Assembly: GCF_001650875.1 (NCBI RefSeq)
Contig: NZ_LXYI01000038.1
Span: 1 to 64,000 of the forward strand
Source: Sulfitobacter sp. EhC04
GTDB lineage: Bacteria > Pseudomonadota > Alphaproteobacteria > Rhodobacterales > Rhodobacteraceae
Direction of reading: 5' to 3'
DNA length: 64,000 nucleotides
Positions 47,434 through 55,104 of this stretch are shown piece after piece. Both the position numbers and the translations under genes were made by a program. A model generated the notes under the pieces. The model was not told the origin of the DNA, did not search any database, and was given only the letters and a program-made list of their open reading frames with translations. Every line of letters starts with the position of its first letter. Within the stretch, counting starts at the first letter, position 1.

Positions 47434-47798
47434 GGGTTGTCGGCATCGGGTTTCGCGCGGCGGCCGATCTGGCCAGCCTTCAGGATGCGTTGCAGCAGGT
47501 GCTGGATGCGGCGGGTGGCGGTGGCATTGATGCGGTGGTGACAGAAGCCGCAAAGGCCCGCGAAAAAGTATTTCGCGAGTTCGCGCAGGTGCTGGGCCTG
47601 CCCGGTCTGGGGGTCACGGCGCAGGATCTGGGCCAGATGATCACACCGACGCAATCGGCGCGGATACAGGACCGGTTCGGCACCGGGTCGCTGGCCGAGG
47701 CTGCGGCGCTGGCCGCAGCAGGCCCGGAGGCGCGGCTGGTTGCGCAGCGGGTCGTGTCGGGCGATGGTATGGCCACGGCGGCCCTTGCGGAAAGTTGA
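47430..47798 (+). CDS. cobE: Cobalamin biosynthesis protein CobE (CbiG C-terminal type)
   Basis: 122 aa. Short CbiG C-domain-like protein with [16 protein letters not shown] at the start and a helical remainder. It occurs in aerobic cob operons, but its exact role is unresolved; binding of a pathway intermediate has been proposed for relatives. GTG start overlaps the cobL stop; cobM follows 10 bases on. Confidence 0.85.
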   Translation: MRVVGIGFRAAADLASLQDALQQVLDAAGGGGIDAVVTEAAKAREKVFREFAQVLGLPGLGVTAQDLGQMITPTQSARIQDRFGTGSLAEAAALAAAGPEARLVAQRVVSGDGMATAALAES

Positions 47799-47808
47799 GA
47801 GGGAAAAC

Positions 47809-48594
47809 ATGACAGTTCATTTCATTGGCGCAGGCCCCGGCGCGCCCGACCTGATCACATTGCGGGGGCGCGACCTGATCGCGGCCTGCCCCGTCTGCCT
47901 CTATGCGGGGTCTCTGGTGCCCGAGGCCCTGTTGGCGCATTGCCCCGATGGGGCGCGGATCGTGAACACCGCGCGCATGTCGCTGGATGAGATCATCGAG
48001 GAAATCACTGCGGCCCATGCGGCGGGACATGACGTTGCGCGGCTGCATTCCGGCGATCTGTCGGTCTGGTCCGCGATGGGCGAGCAGCTGCGCCGGTTGC
48101 GGGCGCTGGACATTCCCTATGACGTGACACCGGGCGTGCCGTCCTTTGCCGCCGCAGCCGCGGCGCTGAACGCGGAGCTGACCCTGCCGGGCGTTGTGCA
48201 ATCGGTGGTGCTGACCCGTACCTCGGGCCGCGCGACCGCGATGCCAGAGGGCGAAACGCTGGAGAATTTTGCGCGCACAGGCGCGACGCTTGCGATCCAC
48301 CTGTCGGTACATGTGCTGGAAAAGGTCGTGGCTGACCTGACACCCCATTACGGCGCGGAGTGTCCGGTGGCGGTGGTCTGGCGCGCAAGCTGGCCGGATC
48401 AGCGGGTGGTAAAGGCGACGCTTGCCACCCTGCGCACGGCCATCGGCGAAGAGATGGAGCGCACGGCGCTGATCCTGGTGGGGCATGCGATCGGGGCAGA
48501 GGATTTCGGCGAGAGCAGGCTTTACGCAGGCGATTATGACCGTCGGTTCCGCCCTGTCGGCACTGACCCGCGCTTTCCGGAGACAGAGGAATGA
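47809..48594 (+). CDS. cobM: Precorrin-4 C11-methyltransferase
   Basis: Methylates precorrin-4 at C11 to precorrin-5. 261 aa: [16 protein letters not shown], the [15 protein letters not shown] site, [12 protein letters not shown] and [10 protein letters not shown] are classical CobM/CbiF marks. Preceded by a GAGAGGG site; ATGA overlap with cobB. Confidence 0.95.
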   Translation: MTVHFIGAGPGAPDLITLRGRDLIAACPVCLYAGSLVPEALLAHCPDGARIVNTARMSLDEIIEEITAAHAAGHDVARLHSGDLSVWSAMGEQLRRLRALDIPYDVTPGVPSFAAAAAALNAELTLPGVVQSVVLTRTSGRATAMPEGETLENFARTGATLAIHLSVHVLEKVVADLTPHYGAECPVAVVWRASWPDQRVVKATLATLRTAIGEEMERTALILVGHAIGAEDFGESRLYAGDYDRRFRPVGTDPRFPETEE

Positions 48595-49913
48595 TCCCGC
48601 CCGGCCTGATGATCTCTGCCCCGTCGTCTGGTACGGGCAAGACCACGCTGATGCTGGGTCTGCTGGCGGCATTCCGGGCGCAGGGGCTGAACGTGCAGCC
48701 GTTCAAGAGCGGCCCGGACTACATTGATCCTGCATTCCATACGGCAGCGTCTGGTCTGGCCTCCTATAACCTTGACAGCTGGTCGATGGAGCGCGCCGTG
48801 ATCGACGGGCTGGTGGGCAACGCCACCGGGGCGGAGCTGATCCTGGCCGAGGGGTCGATGGGGCTCTTCGATGGCGTGGCCATTCCGGGGGCCTGCGGCA
48901 ACGGGGCCAGCGCCGATATCGCGGCGCATATGGGCTGGCCCGTGGTGCTGGTGCTGGATGTCTCCGGCGCGGCGCAATCCGTCGCGGCCACGGCACGCGG
49001 GTTTCGCGACATGCGGCCGGATGTGACCCTGGCAGGCGTGGTGCTGAACCGCGTGGCCTCGCCCCGGCATGATACACTGGTGCGCGCGGGCATGGAGCAG
49101 GTCGGCATCCGGGTGCTGGGCTCCTTGCCCCGGCAGAACGGGGTCGAACTGCCCGAAAGGCATCTGGGGCTGGTACAGGCCGGAGAGCAGGAAAACCTGC
49201 CGCAGATCCTGGCTGACGCCGCTGCATTCATCTCCGAACATGTTGATCTGGCAGCCCTGCGCGCGGCGGCGGCAGGGACATTGTCGAAGGCGCCGCCACC
49301 GGCAAAGATCGTGCCGCCCGGACAGAGAATTGCACTGGCGCAGGACAATGCATTCGCTTTTGTCTATCCGCATCTACTGGCCGGGTGGCGCGCCGCCGGG
49401 GCAGAAGTGATGCCGTTTTCGCCGCTGGCGGATGAAGCACCGGACAGCGGTGCTGATGTGTGCTGGTTGCCGGGCGGATACCCCGAACTGCACGCGGGCA
49501 AGCTGGCCGCAGCGGAGGCATTTCGCGCGGGCCTGATCGAATTTGCGCAGACAAGGCCGGTCCATGGCGAGTGCGGCGGCTATATGGCGATGGGTGCCGG
49601 GCTGGTAGACAAAGAGGGCATTCGCCACCGTATGGTGGGGCTGCTGGGGCTGGAAACGTCCTTTGCCAAGAGAAAGATGCACTTGGGTTACCGCAAGGCG
49701 GACCTGAATGCGGCCATTCCCGGCCAGACCATACGGGGGCGTCTGCGCGGGCATGAATTTCACTATGCGACCATCCTGGAAGAGCCCGACGCGCCGCTGG
49801 CCCGGATCACCGACAGCAATGATCTGGAGGTGCCGGAAACAGGCTCGGTGCGCCGGTTCGAGAACGGCGGCGTCGCCACAGGCACGTTTTTTCACATGAT
49901 CGGTAACGGATGA
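48591..49913 (+). CDS. cobB: Hydrogenobyrinic acid a,c-diamide synthase
   Basis: Glutamine- and ATP-dependent amidation of carboxylates a and c. 440 aa. The N-terminal P-loop [11 protein letters not shown] (10-20) and [13 protein letters not shown] start the DTBS-like synthetase domain. The C-terminal GATase_3 domain has the nucleophile in [11 protein letters not shown] (C328) and a HEFHY motif near the end. Overlaps both cobM and cobA by 4 bases. Its product is the substrate of CobN. Confidence 0.95.
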   Translation: MIPPGLMISAPSSGTGKTTLMLGLLAAFRAQGLNVQPFKSGPDYIDPAFHTAASGLASYNLDSWSMERAVIDGLVGNATGAELILAEGSMGLFDGVAIPGACGNGASADIAAHMGWPVVLVLDVSGAAQSVAATARGFRDMRPDVTLAGVVLNRVASPRHDTLVRAGMEQVGIRVLGSLPRQNGVELPERHLGLVQAGEQENLPQILADAAAFISEHVDLAALRAAAAGTLSKAPPPAKIVPPGQRIALAQDNAFAFVYPHLLAGWRAAGAEVMPFSPLADEAPDSGADVCWLPGGYPELHAGKLAAAEAFRAGLIEFAQTRPVHGECGGYMAMGAGLVDKEGIRHRMVGLLGLETSFAKRKMHLGYRKADLNAAIPGQTIRGRLRGHEFHYATILEEPDAPLARITDSNDLEVPETGSVRRFENGGVATGTFFHMIGNG

Positions 49914-50638
49914 TGAGCGGTTTTGTTTCCTTCGTATCCTCGGGGCCCGGCGACCCGGAACTGCTGACCGTCAAGGCAGTGGACCGTTTGCAAAAGGCCG
50001 AGGTGGTCTTGTTCGATGATCTCAGTTCGGGCCCGATTCTGGAACATGCCAACGCGGAGGCCGATCTGATCGGCGTGGGCAAACGTGCCGGGCGCGCATC
50101 GCCCAAGCAGGATCATGTCAGCCGGGTGCTGGTAGACCACGCAGCGGCAGGCATGCGTGTCGTGCGGTTGAAATCGGGCGACAGCGGCATGTTTGGTCGG
50201 CTGGAGGAGGAAATCACCGCCCTGCGCGCAGCCAATATCCCGTTCGAGATCATTCCCGGCGTGACTTCGGCCTCTGCCGGGGCTGCGGTTGCGGGGATAC
50301 CGCTGACCCGGCGGCTGACCGCGCGGCGGGTGCAGTTCATCACCGGTGCGGATGTGACCGGTGACCTGCCGCCCGATGTGAACATGGCGGCGCTGGCCGA
50401 TCCGCTGGCCACGACAGTGATCTATATGGGCAAGCGGACCTTTCCAGGCCTTGCAGCGCGGCTGCTGGACCATGGGTTGTCCCCCGATACGCCCGCCCTG
50501 CTGGCGGAGGCGGTGTCCACCCCGGCGGAAAAGCTGCAGTGGTTCACCATCGCGACACTTGCCGCCTATCTGGAGACGACCACCAGCACCACACCCGCGC
50601 TGATCTACTACGGCGCGCTGGCGGAGCCGGGGTTGTGA
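49910..50638 (+). CDS. cobA: Uroporphyrinogen-III C-methyltransferase
   Basis: First committed step: dimethylates uroporphyrinogen III at C2 and C7 to precorrin-2. 242 aa, single-domain SUMT without the CysG dehydrogenase part. Marks are SSGPGDPELLTVKAV, VRLKSGDSGMFGR, and PGVTSASAGAAVAGIPLTRR. The ATG at 49910 overlaps the cobB stop. Within a B12 operon it supplies precorrin-2 for corrin rather than for sirohaem, though it could serve both. Confidence 0.94.
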   Translation: MMSGFVSFVSSGPGDPELLTVKAVDRLQKAEVVLFDDLSSGPILEHANAEADLIGVGKRAGRASPKQDHVSRVLVDHAAAGMRVVRLKSGDSGMFGRLEEEITALRAANIPFEIIPGVTSASAGAAVAGIPLTRRLTARRVQFITGADVTGDLPPDVNMAALADPLATTVIYMGKRTFPGLAARLLDHGLSPDTPALLAEAVSTPAEKLQWFTIATLAAYLETTTSTTPALIYYGALAEPGL

Positions 50639-50937
50639 CGGTGTTTGTCTGTAGCTCCTGCCCCGAAGGCGCTGAATTCGTCGAGGTGATGCGCCAAGGC
50701 CTGCCGGAGGAAGAGGTGCGGCAGATCGACTGCATGTCGGGCTGTACGCGGCCGCAGACCGTTGCCTTTCGGGTGACGGGCAAGGTGGCCTATCTGTTTG
50801 GCGACATCACGGCGGATGATCTGGGGGACCTGCAACGGTTTGCGGCGCTATATGCGGCATCATCCGATGGCACCTTTGCCGATGCGCGGGTGCTTGGCGG
50901 GTTGCGGATGAAAGCCATCGCACGGATACCGGGATGA
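50635..50937 (+). CDS. DUF1636 family metal-binding protein (second copy)
   Basis: 100 aa. Cys pairs in VCSSCPEG and DCMSGCTRPQ match those of the first copy about 13 kb upstream, with a shorter C-terminus. A thioredoxin-like [2Fe-2S] fold is likely. GTG start overlaps the cobA stop and its stop overlaps cobF. Two such proteins in one locus suggest an electron-transfer or metal-handling role, but that is unproven. Confidence 0.83.
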   Translation: MTVFVCSSCPEGAEFVEVMRQGLPEEEVRQIDCMSGCTRPQTVAFRVTGKVAYLFGDITADDLGDLQRFAALYAASSDGTFADARVLGGLRMKAIARIPG

Positions 50938-51698
50938 GCGGCCTGCACCTGACCCTCATCGGTATCGGCACGGGCAACCCCGAGCACCTGACCCTGCAGG
51001 CGATCCGGGCGATCAATGCCCAGGACCTGATCCTGATCCCGCGCAAGGGGCCGGGCAAGGGTGACCTGGCTGAATTGCGCCGCGCAATCTGTGACGAGGT
51101 GCTGAGCAACGAGACAACGCGCATCGTGGAATTCGACCTGCCGGTGCGCGATGAGGCGACGGCGGACTACCGGCGTCGGGTGGATGACTGGCACGATGCG
51201 ATTGCCGAGGCCTGGCGCGCGGCGATGTCCGGGCAGCCCGATGCCGCGCGCGCCGCGCTTCTGGTCTGGGGAGATCCGTCGCTTTACGACAGCACCCTGC
51301 GGATTGCCGCCCGGCTGGACCCGGCACCAAAGGTCGAGGTGATCCCCGGCATCACGTCATTGCAGGCGCTGACAGCGGCGCATGCGATTCCGGTCAACGA
51401 CATCGGAGCGCCGTTCCTTGTGACGACGGGACGGCGATTGCGGGAGGAAGGCTGGCCTGCCGGTATCGACACGCTGGCGGTCATGCTGGACGGCGGCTGC
51501 GCCTTTGCCGATATCGACCCGGACGGGGTTCATATCTGGTGGGGCGGATATGTGGGCATGCCGGAGCAGATCATCTGCGAAGGCCCGCTGGCCGAGGTCG
51601 CGGAGCGGATCGTTCAGATGCGGGCCGAGGCGCGGGCGCGGCATGGGTGGATCATGGATATCTACATCCTGCGCAGGGATTACAGCGTCCGGCCTTAA
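50934..51698 (+). CDS. cobF: Precorrin-6A synthase (deacetylating)
   Basis: Methylates precorrin-5 at C1 with loss of acetate, giving precorrin-6A. 254 aa with IGIGTGNPEHLTLQAI, LIPRKGPGKG and VWGDPSLYDST, then PGITSLQALTAAH. Last gene of the operon. Its final four codons and stop lie inside the left arm of palindromic repeat copy B. Confidence 0.94.
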   Translation: MSGLHLTLIGIGTGNPEHLTLQAIRAINAQDLILIPRKGPGKGDLAELRRAICDEVLSNETTRIVEFDLPVRDEATADYRRRVDDWHDAIAEAWRAAMSGQPDAARAALLVWGDPSLYDSTLRIAARLDPAPKVEVIPGITSLQALTAAHAIPVNDIGAPFLVTTGRRLREEGWPAGIDTLAVMLDGGCAFADIDPDGVHIWWGGYVGMPEQIICEGPLAEVAERIVQMRAEARARHGWIMDIYILRRDYSVRP

Positions 51699-51781
51699 AC
51701 ATGAAACAGTTGTTCGCTGCCTCCGCCTGCGGCGGGGCGCGAATAGTGATGTGCGATGCCTCAGGTTAAAGGCCGGACGCT
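51684..51781. repeat. 98-bp palindromic repeat, copy B
   Basis: Arms of 21 bp (51684-51704 and 51761-51781) pair at nearly every position. Inner stem TTCGC (51713-51717) with GCGAA (51739-51743) encloses a GC-rich loop. The core differs from the other copies, but the total length is the same 98 bp. It fills exactly the space between cobF and arfB, and its left arm encodes the cobF stop. Confidence 0.8.
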
Positions 51782-52204
51782 TTATTCCGACGGATCGACC
51801 TTGCCCCGCATGGCCTTGACCTCTCCCCTGACTTTTTTCGATTTCAGGCGGCGTTTCTTTGAACCGAGCGTGGGGCGCGTGGGAATGCGGCGCTTGGGTG
51901 CCGTCAGGGCTTTTTTGATCAGGTCGGCCAGCCGGTCGCGGGCAATATCCCTGTTGCGGGCCTGGCTGCGGGTCTCGTCGCATTGCAGGATCAGCGCGCC
52001 CTCGTTTGTCCAGCGGCGACCGGCCAGACGGCGCAGGCGGGTCTTTACCGGGCCGGTCAGGGAGGGCGATGTCGCGGCTTCAAATCGGAGTTCGACGGCG
52101 GTTGCCACCTTGTTGACGTTCTGGCCGCCCGGACCGGAAGAACGCACGAAATTCTCCGTGATCTCCCAGTCCTGGATGGTGATGGTATCGGTGATCCTCA
52201 GCAT
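51782..52204 (-). CDS. arfB: Alternative ribosome-rescue factor / peptidyl-tRNA hydrolase ArfB
   Basis: Releases peptides from stalled ribosomes without a stop codon. 140 aa with the GGQ motif in SSGPGGQNVNK (G26-G27-Q28) and a basic C-terminal tail (KKRRLKSKKVRGEVK) that enters the empty mRNA channel. I chose the ATG at 52204, which gives the family start MLRITDTITI. It is the next gene after a candidate small transcript that ends in its own terminator upstream, so arfB likely has its own promoter or depends on read-through. Confidence 0.93.
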   Translation of the reverse strand: MLRITDTITIQDWEITENFVRSSGPGGQNVNKVATAVELRFEAATSPSLTGPVKTRLRRLAGRRWTNEGALILQCDETRSQARNRDIARDRLADLIKKALTAPKRRIPTRPTLGSKKRRLKSKKVRGEVKAMRGKVDPSE

Positions 52205-52243
52205 TCTTGTATCTTTGCATCTGGCGTGGGCAAATTGAACATG

Positions 52244-52271
52244 AAAAGGGCCGCCCCGGTCGGAGCGGCCC
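52244..52271 (-). terminator. Intrinsic terminator between small transcript and arfB
   Basis: On the minus strand GGGCCGC (plus 52265-52271) pairs perfectly with GCGGCCC (plus 52248-52254) across a 10-base loop, followed by TTTT at 52247-52244. It would end the small upstream transcript before arfB. Confidence 0.75.
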
Positions 52272-52354
52272 AATTGTCGGTTTGGCGAATGGTTTCAGGA
52301 GGTGGGTCGGTTAGACCGTCTGTCCACTCGGGATTTCAGCTGCCAGGGGCTGCC

Positions 52355-52411
52355 CTAGCAGGAGGTCCTCCAAGCTGTTCCGACACCTCGCTCCAATACC
52401 TTTCTTGACAC
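52355..52411 (-). CDS. Possible 18-aa ORF behind a full-length Shine-Dalgarno
   Basis: GTG start 7 bases after AGGAGG of the extended SD; peptide MSRKVLERGVGTAWRTSC, stop TAG. A second overlapping frame starting at a GTG near 52440 would give a 35-aa peptide ending RAAPGS. I cannot say which, if either, is translated. The SD strength argues for ribosome binding, whether for a leader peptide or as a ribosome-titrating RNA. Confidence 0.3.
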   Translation of the reverse strand: MSRKVLERGVGTAWRTSC

Positions 52412-52595
52412 TGGATCACCTCCTTTACATTTGTTGAACTCACCCTGAGGGTTGCACAGGTTTTTCCAAACGCAAAGAGATTTTTTGCAGCAGGCGTGAT
52501 CCTGCGGTGCGGCTGTGCCGCGCGCGATTCATTTTTAGGCATGGGGGACATTGCCCCCCAGACCCCCTGCGTATTGCAGGCATAAAGAGGCCTGT

Positions 52596-53216
52596 TCAGG
52601 CCGTTTGTGTCAGCCGGGCAGTGATGATCCGGAAAGGGATCAGCGCGACAAGCGCGATGGACAGTTTCACCGCCCAATCCGCAATGGCGAGCGAGACCCA
52701 AAGCGGCGCCGCGGGGCCTGCGCCCAGAAGCGGCAGCGTTTCGGCGGCCCAGGAGACATCCGTGGCCGGATGGATAAAGCTGAGGCTGCCCGCGAAGGCG
52801 ATGGAAAAGAACAGCGCGGTGTCGATGCTGCTGCCGATCAGCGTGCTGACCAGCGGCGCGCGCCACCATTTGCCGCCGCGCAGGGCGGCAAAGACCGATA
52901 CGTCGATCAGTTGCGCGGTCAGGAAGGCAACGCCGGAGCCGATGGCGATGCGCAGAGTGACCAGCGGGCCGAATTCGCCCATGATCTGCGTGCCGATCAG
53001 CGAGCAGACAAGACCCACCACAAACCCCACCAAGACGACGCGGCGGGCGGCGGCGGACCCATAGACGCGGTTCATGATGTCGGTGACCAGGAAGGCCAGC
53101 GGATAGGTGAAAGCGCCCCATGTCAGCCATTGGCCGAACAGGAACTGGACAAGGATGTTGGAGGCCACGACGATGGCGGCCATGGCAATAATGCCGGGAA
53201 GATATGTGCGTGTCAT
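52596..53216 (-). CDS. Queuosine precursor transporter (YhhQ/VUT family)
   Basis: Inner-membrane importer of queuosine precursors (preQ0/preQ1 or queuine), 206 aa, about six helices. Family marks are YPLAFLVTDIMNRVYG and the later LIGSSIDTALFFSIAFAG. I start at the ATG at 53216 because the upstream residues of the open frame are not family-like. Its stop codon is inside a GGCCTG/CAGGCC hairpin that may end transcription. No other queuosine gene is in the window. Confidence 0.9.
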   Translation of the reverse strand: MTRTYLPGIIAMAAIVVASNILVQFLFGQWLTWGAFTYPLAFLVTDIMNRVYGSAAARRVVLVGFVVGLVCSLIGTQIMGEFGPLVTLRIAIGSGVAFLTAQLIDVSVFAALRGGKWWRAPLVSTLIGSSIDTALFFSIAFAGSLSFIHPATDVSWAAETLPLLGAGPAAPLWVSLAIADWAVKLSIALVALIPFRIITARLTQTA

Positions 53217-53308
53217 GTATGAACCGTTTTTTGCAAGGGTGCGGCGACTTGGCCCGTGGAGCATCCCCGGACAGGGCGGCTTTAGTGGCATCGCGGGCAG
53301 CATGCAAG

Positions 53309-54190
53309 CTATTTGGTCAGGATGAATTCGACGATCTGGGTGCGCTGGATGCGCAGGAAGTTGTCGTCGGCGATCATCGTGATCCGTGTGTTGCCCGCCG
53401 GATCGCGCCAGACGCTGAGGGATTCCAGGTTGTCGAACCGGCCCGGTAGCGTGGTGAGCAGCGTGGTTTCACCCAGGTCGGGGGCAGCAAGGTCGAACCG
53501 CCGGATACGGCTGCGAAAACCCAGCGGCGTCACGGTACGTTCGGCCAGATAAAGCAGGCCCTCCGCATCGAAATCCGCGCCGACGGGCCGGAAAGGACCG
53601 CGCGGGGGGATATGCCGGGTTATGCGCCATTGCCTGCCGTCAAAGCTGTATATGGGAAAGCCCCCGCGCTGCGAGGCGCTGCTTTCCGGGATGGCGACGA
53701 GAGTGCCATCGGGGCGTACTGCCAGTGCTTCGAGCCCGCTGTTGCGGGGAAAGCCCGCAAAATCCGGGTGATCCGGCAGGCGGGTCGCAGCCCCGGTTTC
53801 CAGGTTCAATCGCCCGACCCGGTGGTCATGTTCAAAGGAGACATATGCGGACCCATCCGCCGCGATTGCCAAAGCTTCGGAATCGGCGGCATTGTTACGG
53901 AGGGGCTGACCGCTGTGGTAGGTCAGCGGTTTACGGCTGAGGGTCTGGATCGCGGTAATCTGTCCTGCCTTGCGGATCAGCCTGGCCCGGACAAGGCTGG
54001 ACCGGTCCGTGATCAGATAGGCGGTGTTGCCATCCGCGCTGATTTCCATGCCCGAGAAGCCACCGAACCAGGGATCTGGTTTGGACCATATGACATTGGA
54101 CGTCAGGCGCAGCCCCTCGGCCTGCGCGAGAGACGCACAGGCCAGAGCCGCCGCGATGGACAGGATCAGTTTTCGAGGACGGATTTGCAT
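53309..54190 (-). CDS. Secreted esterase-like phytase-family protein
   Basis: 293 aa with a signal peptide (LILSIAAALACASLAQAEG, cleavage near residue 24) and a beta-propeller-like body of the esterase-like activity of phytase family. Visible repeats are FSGMEISADGNTAYLITDRS and ADSEALAIAADGSAYVSFEHD. A periplasmic location is likely; the substrate is unknown. The start overlaps the mepA end by 25 bases, so the two are co-transcribed. Confidence 0.85.
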   Translation of the reverse strand: MQIRPRKLILSIAAALACASLAQAEGLRLTSNVIWSKPDPWFGGFSGMEISADGNTAYLITDRSSLVRARLIRKAGQITAIQTLSRKPLTYHSGQPLRNNAADSEALAIAADGSAYVSFEHDHRVGRLNLETGAATRLPDHPDFAGFPRNSGLEALAVRPDGTLVAIPESSASQRGGFPIYSFDGRQWRITRHIPPRGPFRPVGADFDAEGLLYLAERTVTPLGFRSRIRRFDLAAPDLGETTLLTTLPGRFDNLESLSVWRDPAGNTRITMIADDNFLRIQRTQIVEFILTK

Positions 54191-55104
54191 TGTGCCGGCA
54201 AGTCGGCCAGCACCAGCTCACGCCGTTTTTTCGGGGGCGGTGCGTTTGGGTCGGCCTTTTTGGGCGGTGGCGGGTTCAGGATGTTCTGTTGCCACTGCAC
54301 CGCATCAGCGCAGCCGTCGCCCGCAGGGGGCGGGGTCTGGTTCACGCAGCCGCGCGCGCCCTTGGGGCAGGCAAGGCGGACGTGAAAATGATAATGGTGT
54401 CCGTACCAGGGACGGATCTTGCGCAGATAGCTCCGGTCTCCCTTTTCATCGGCGCACATCTGCACCTTGGCACCGGGGAATACAAAGATCCGTTCGACGC
54501 GGGGGTCCTTGGCGGCGGCCTTGATGATATTGTGGTGGGCCTGTGTCCAGGAACTGTTCACATAGGCCCCTTCGGCACGGCGCAGGGAGATGGAAGAGAT
54601 GCTTTCGCGCTGTTGTCGGCTAAGGCCCAGGGATTTGGGTGGCAGCATCCAGATGTCGGCATCCAGGCCGATCTGGTGGCTGCGGTGGCCGGTCAGCATC
54701 GGGCCGCCGCGTGGCTGGCTCATGTCACCGACATAGAGCCCGGCCCAGCCCGGCTGCGTTGCGGCATAGGCGGACAGTTTGCGCACCATGTCGATGGTCT
54801 CGGGATGGGCCCAGTTGCGATTGCGCGACAGGCGCATGGCCTGCCAGGTCGGCCCGGTTTCGGGCAGTTCAGCACCTCCGGCCATGCAGCCCTTGGCATA
54901 GCTGCCGTAGGCGGCGGGCGGTTGCGTCGATGCAAAGCTCTTGGCACCGAAAAGCCGCTTCGCCTCGACGTTGGAGAGGGCACCACCGGAAGAGCCGATG
55001 GTTGGCAGAACTTCGCGTTCGCCGCTGATGTCGCGCGATCCGCCACCGCATGAGGCGAGGGCAAAGGCAAGGACGGCGGTTCCGAGGATGCGGGTCAGGA
55101 TCAT
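54166..55104 (-). CDS. mepA: Penicillin-insensitive murein endopeptidase MepA
   Basis: Zinc (LAS-family) endopeptidase that cleaves D-Ala-mDAP cross-links in peptidoglycan. 312 aa. Lipobox-like LASCGGG at about residue 19 suggests a lipoprotein, unlike the soluble E. coli enzyme. Metal-site motifs SHQIGLDADIW and GHHYHFHVR are intact. C-terminus is Pro/Lys-rich. ATGA overlap with the MFS gene upstream. Confidence 0.92.
   Translation of the reverse strand: MILTRILGTAVLAFALASCGGGSRDISGEREVLPTIGSSGGALSNVEAKRLFGAKSFASTQPPAAYGSYAKGCMAGGAELPETGPTWQAMRLSRNRNWAHPETIDMVRKLSAYAATQPGWAGLYVGDMSQPRGGPMLTGHRSHQIGLDADIWMLPPKSLGLSRQQRESISSISLRRAEGAYVNSSWTQAHHNIIKAAAKDPRVERIFVFPGAKVQMCADEKGDRSYLRKIRPWYGHHYHFHVRLACPKGARGCVNQTPPPAGDGCADAVQWQQNILNPPPPKKADPNAPPPKKRRELVLADLPAQCKSVLEN

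Larger units (their letters stand above)
52244..52440 (-). ncRNA. Candidate small RNA or leader with SD and anti-SD motifs
   Basis: No named RNA family recognised. The minus-strand transcript would carry AAAGGAGGTGATCCAG (plus 52411-52426), complementary over 16 nt to the 16S rRNA 3' end. Two CCTCC motifs follow, one in a GGAGGACCTCC palindrome (plus 52361-52371) and one as CACCTCCT (plus 52297-52304), before the terminator. The motifs could pair with the SD and hide it. This is structure seen by eye; transcription is not shown. The rest of the gene-free stretch (52440-52595) holds a GC-rich hairpin near 52543 and the end hairpin of the queuosine transporter gene. Confidence 0.45.

Noticed and set aside
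52336..53307. 323-aa minus-strand frame over the queuosine transporter gene
   Set aside because: Most of it is an out-of-frame shadow of the transporter gene. Only the last 35 codons might be a small ORF, noted under the candidate small RNA.
53217..53308. preQ1 riboswitch before the queuosine transporter
   Set aside because: I could not find a preQ1-I or preQ1-II pattern in this short leader.
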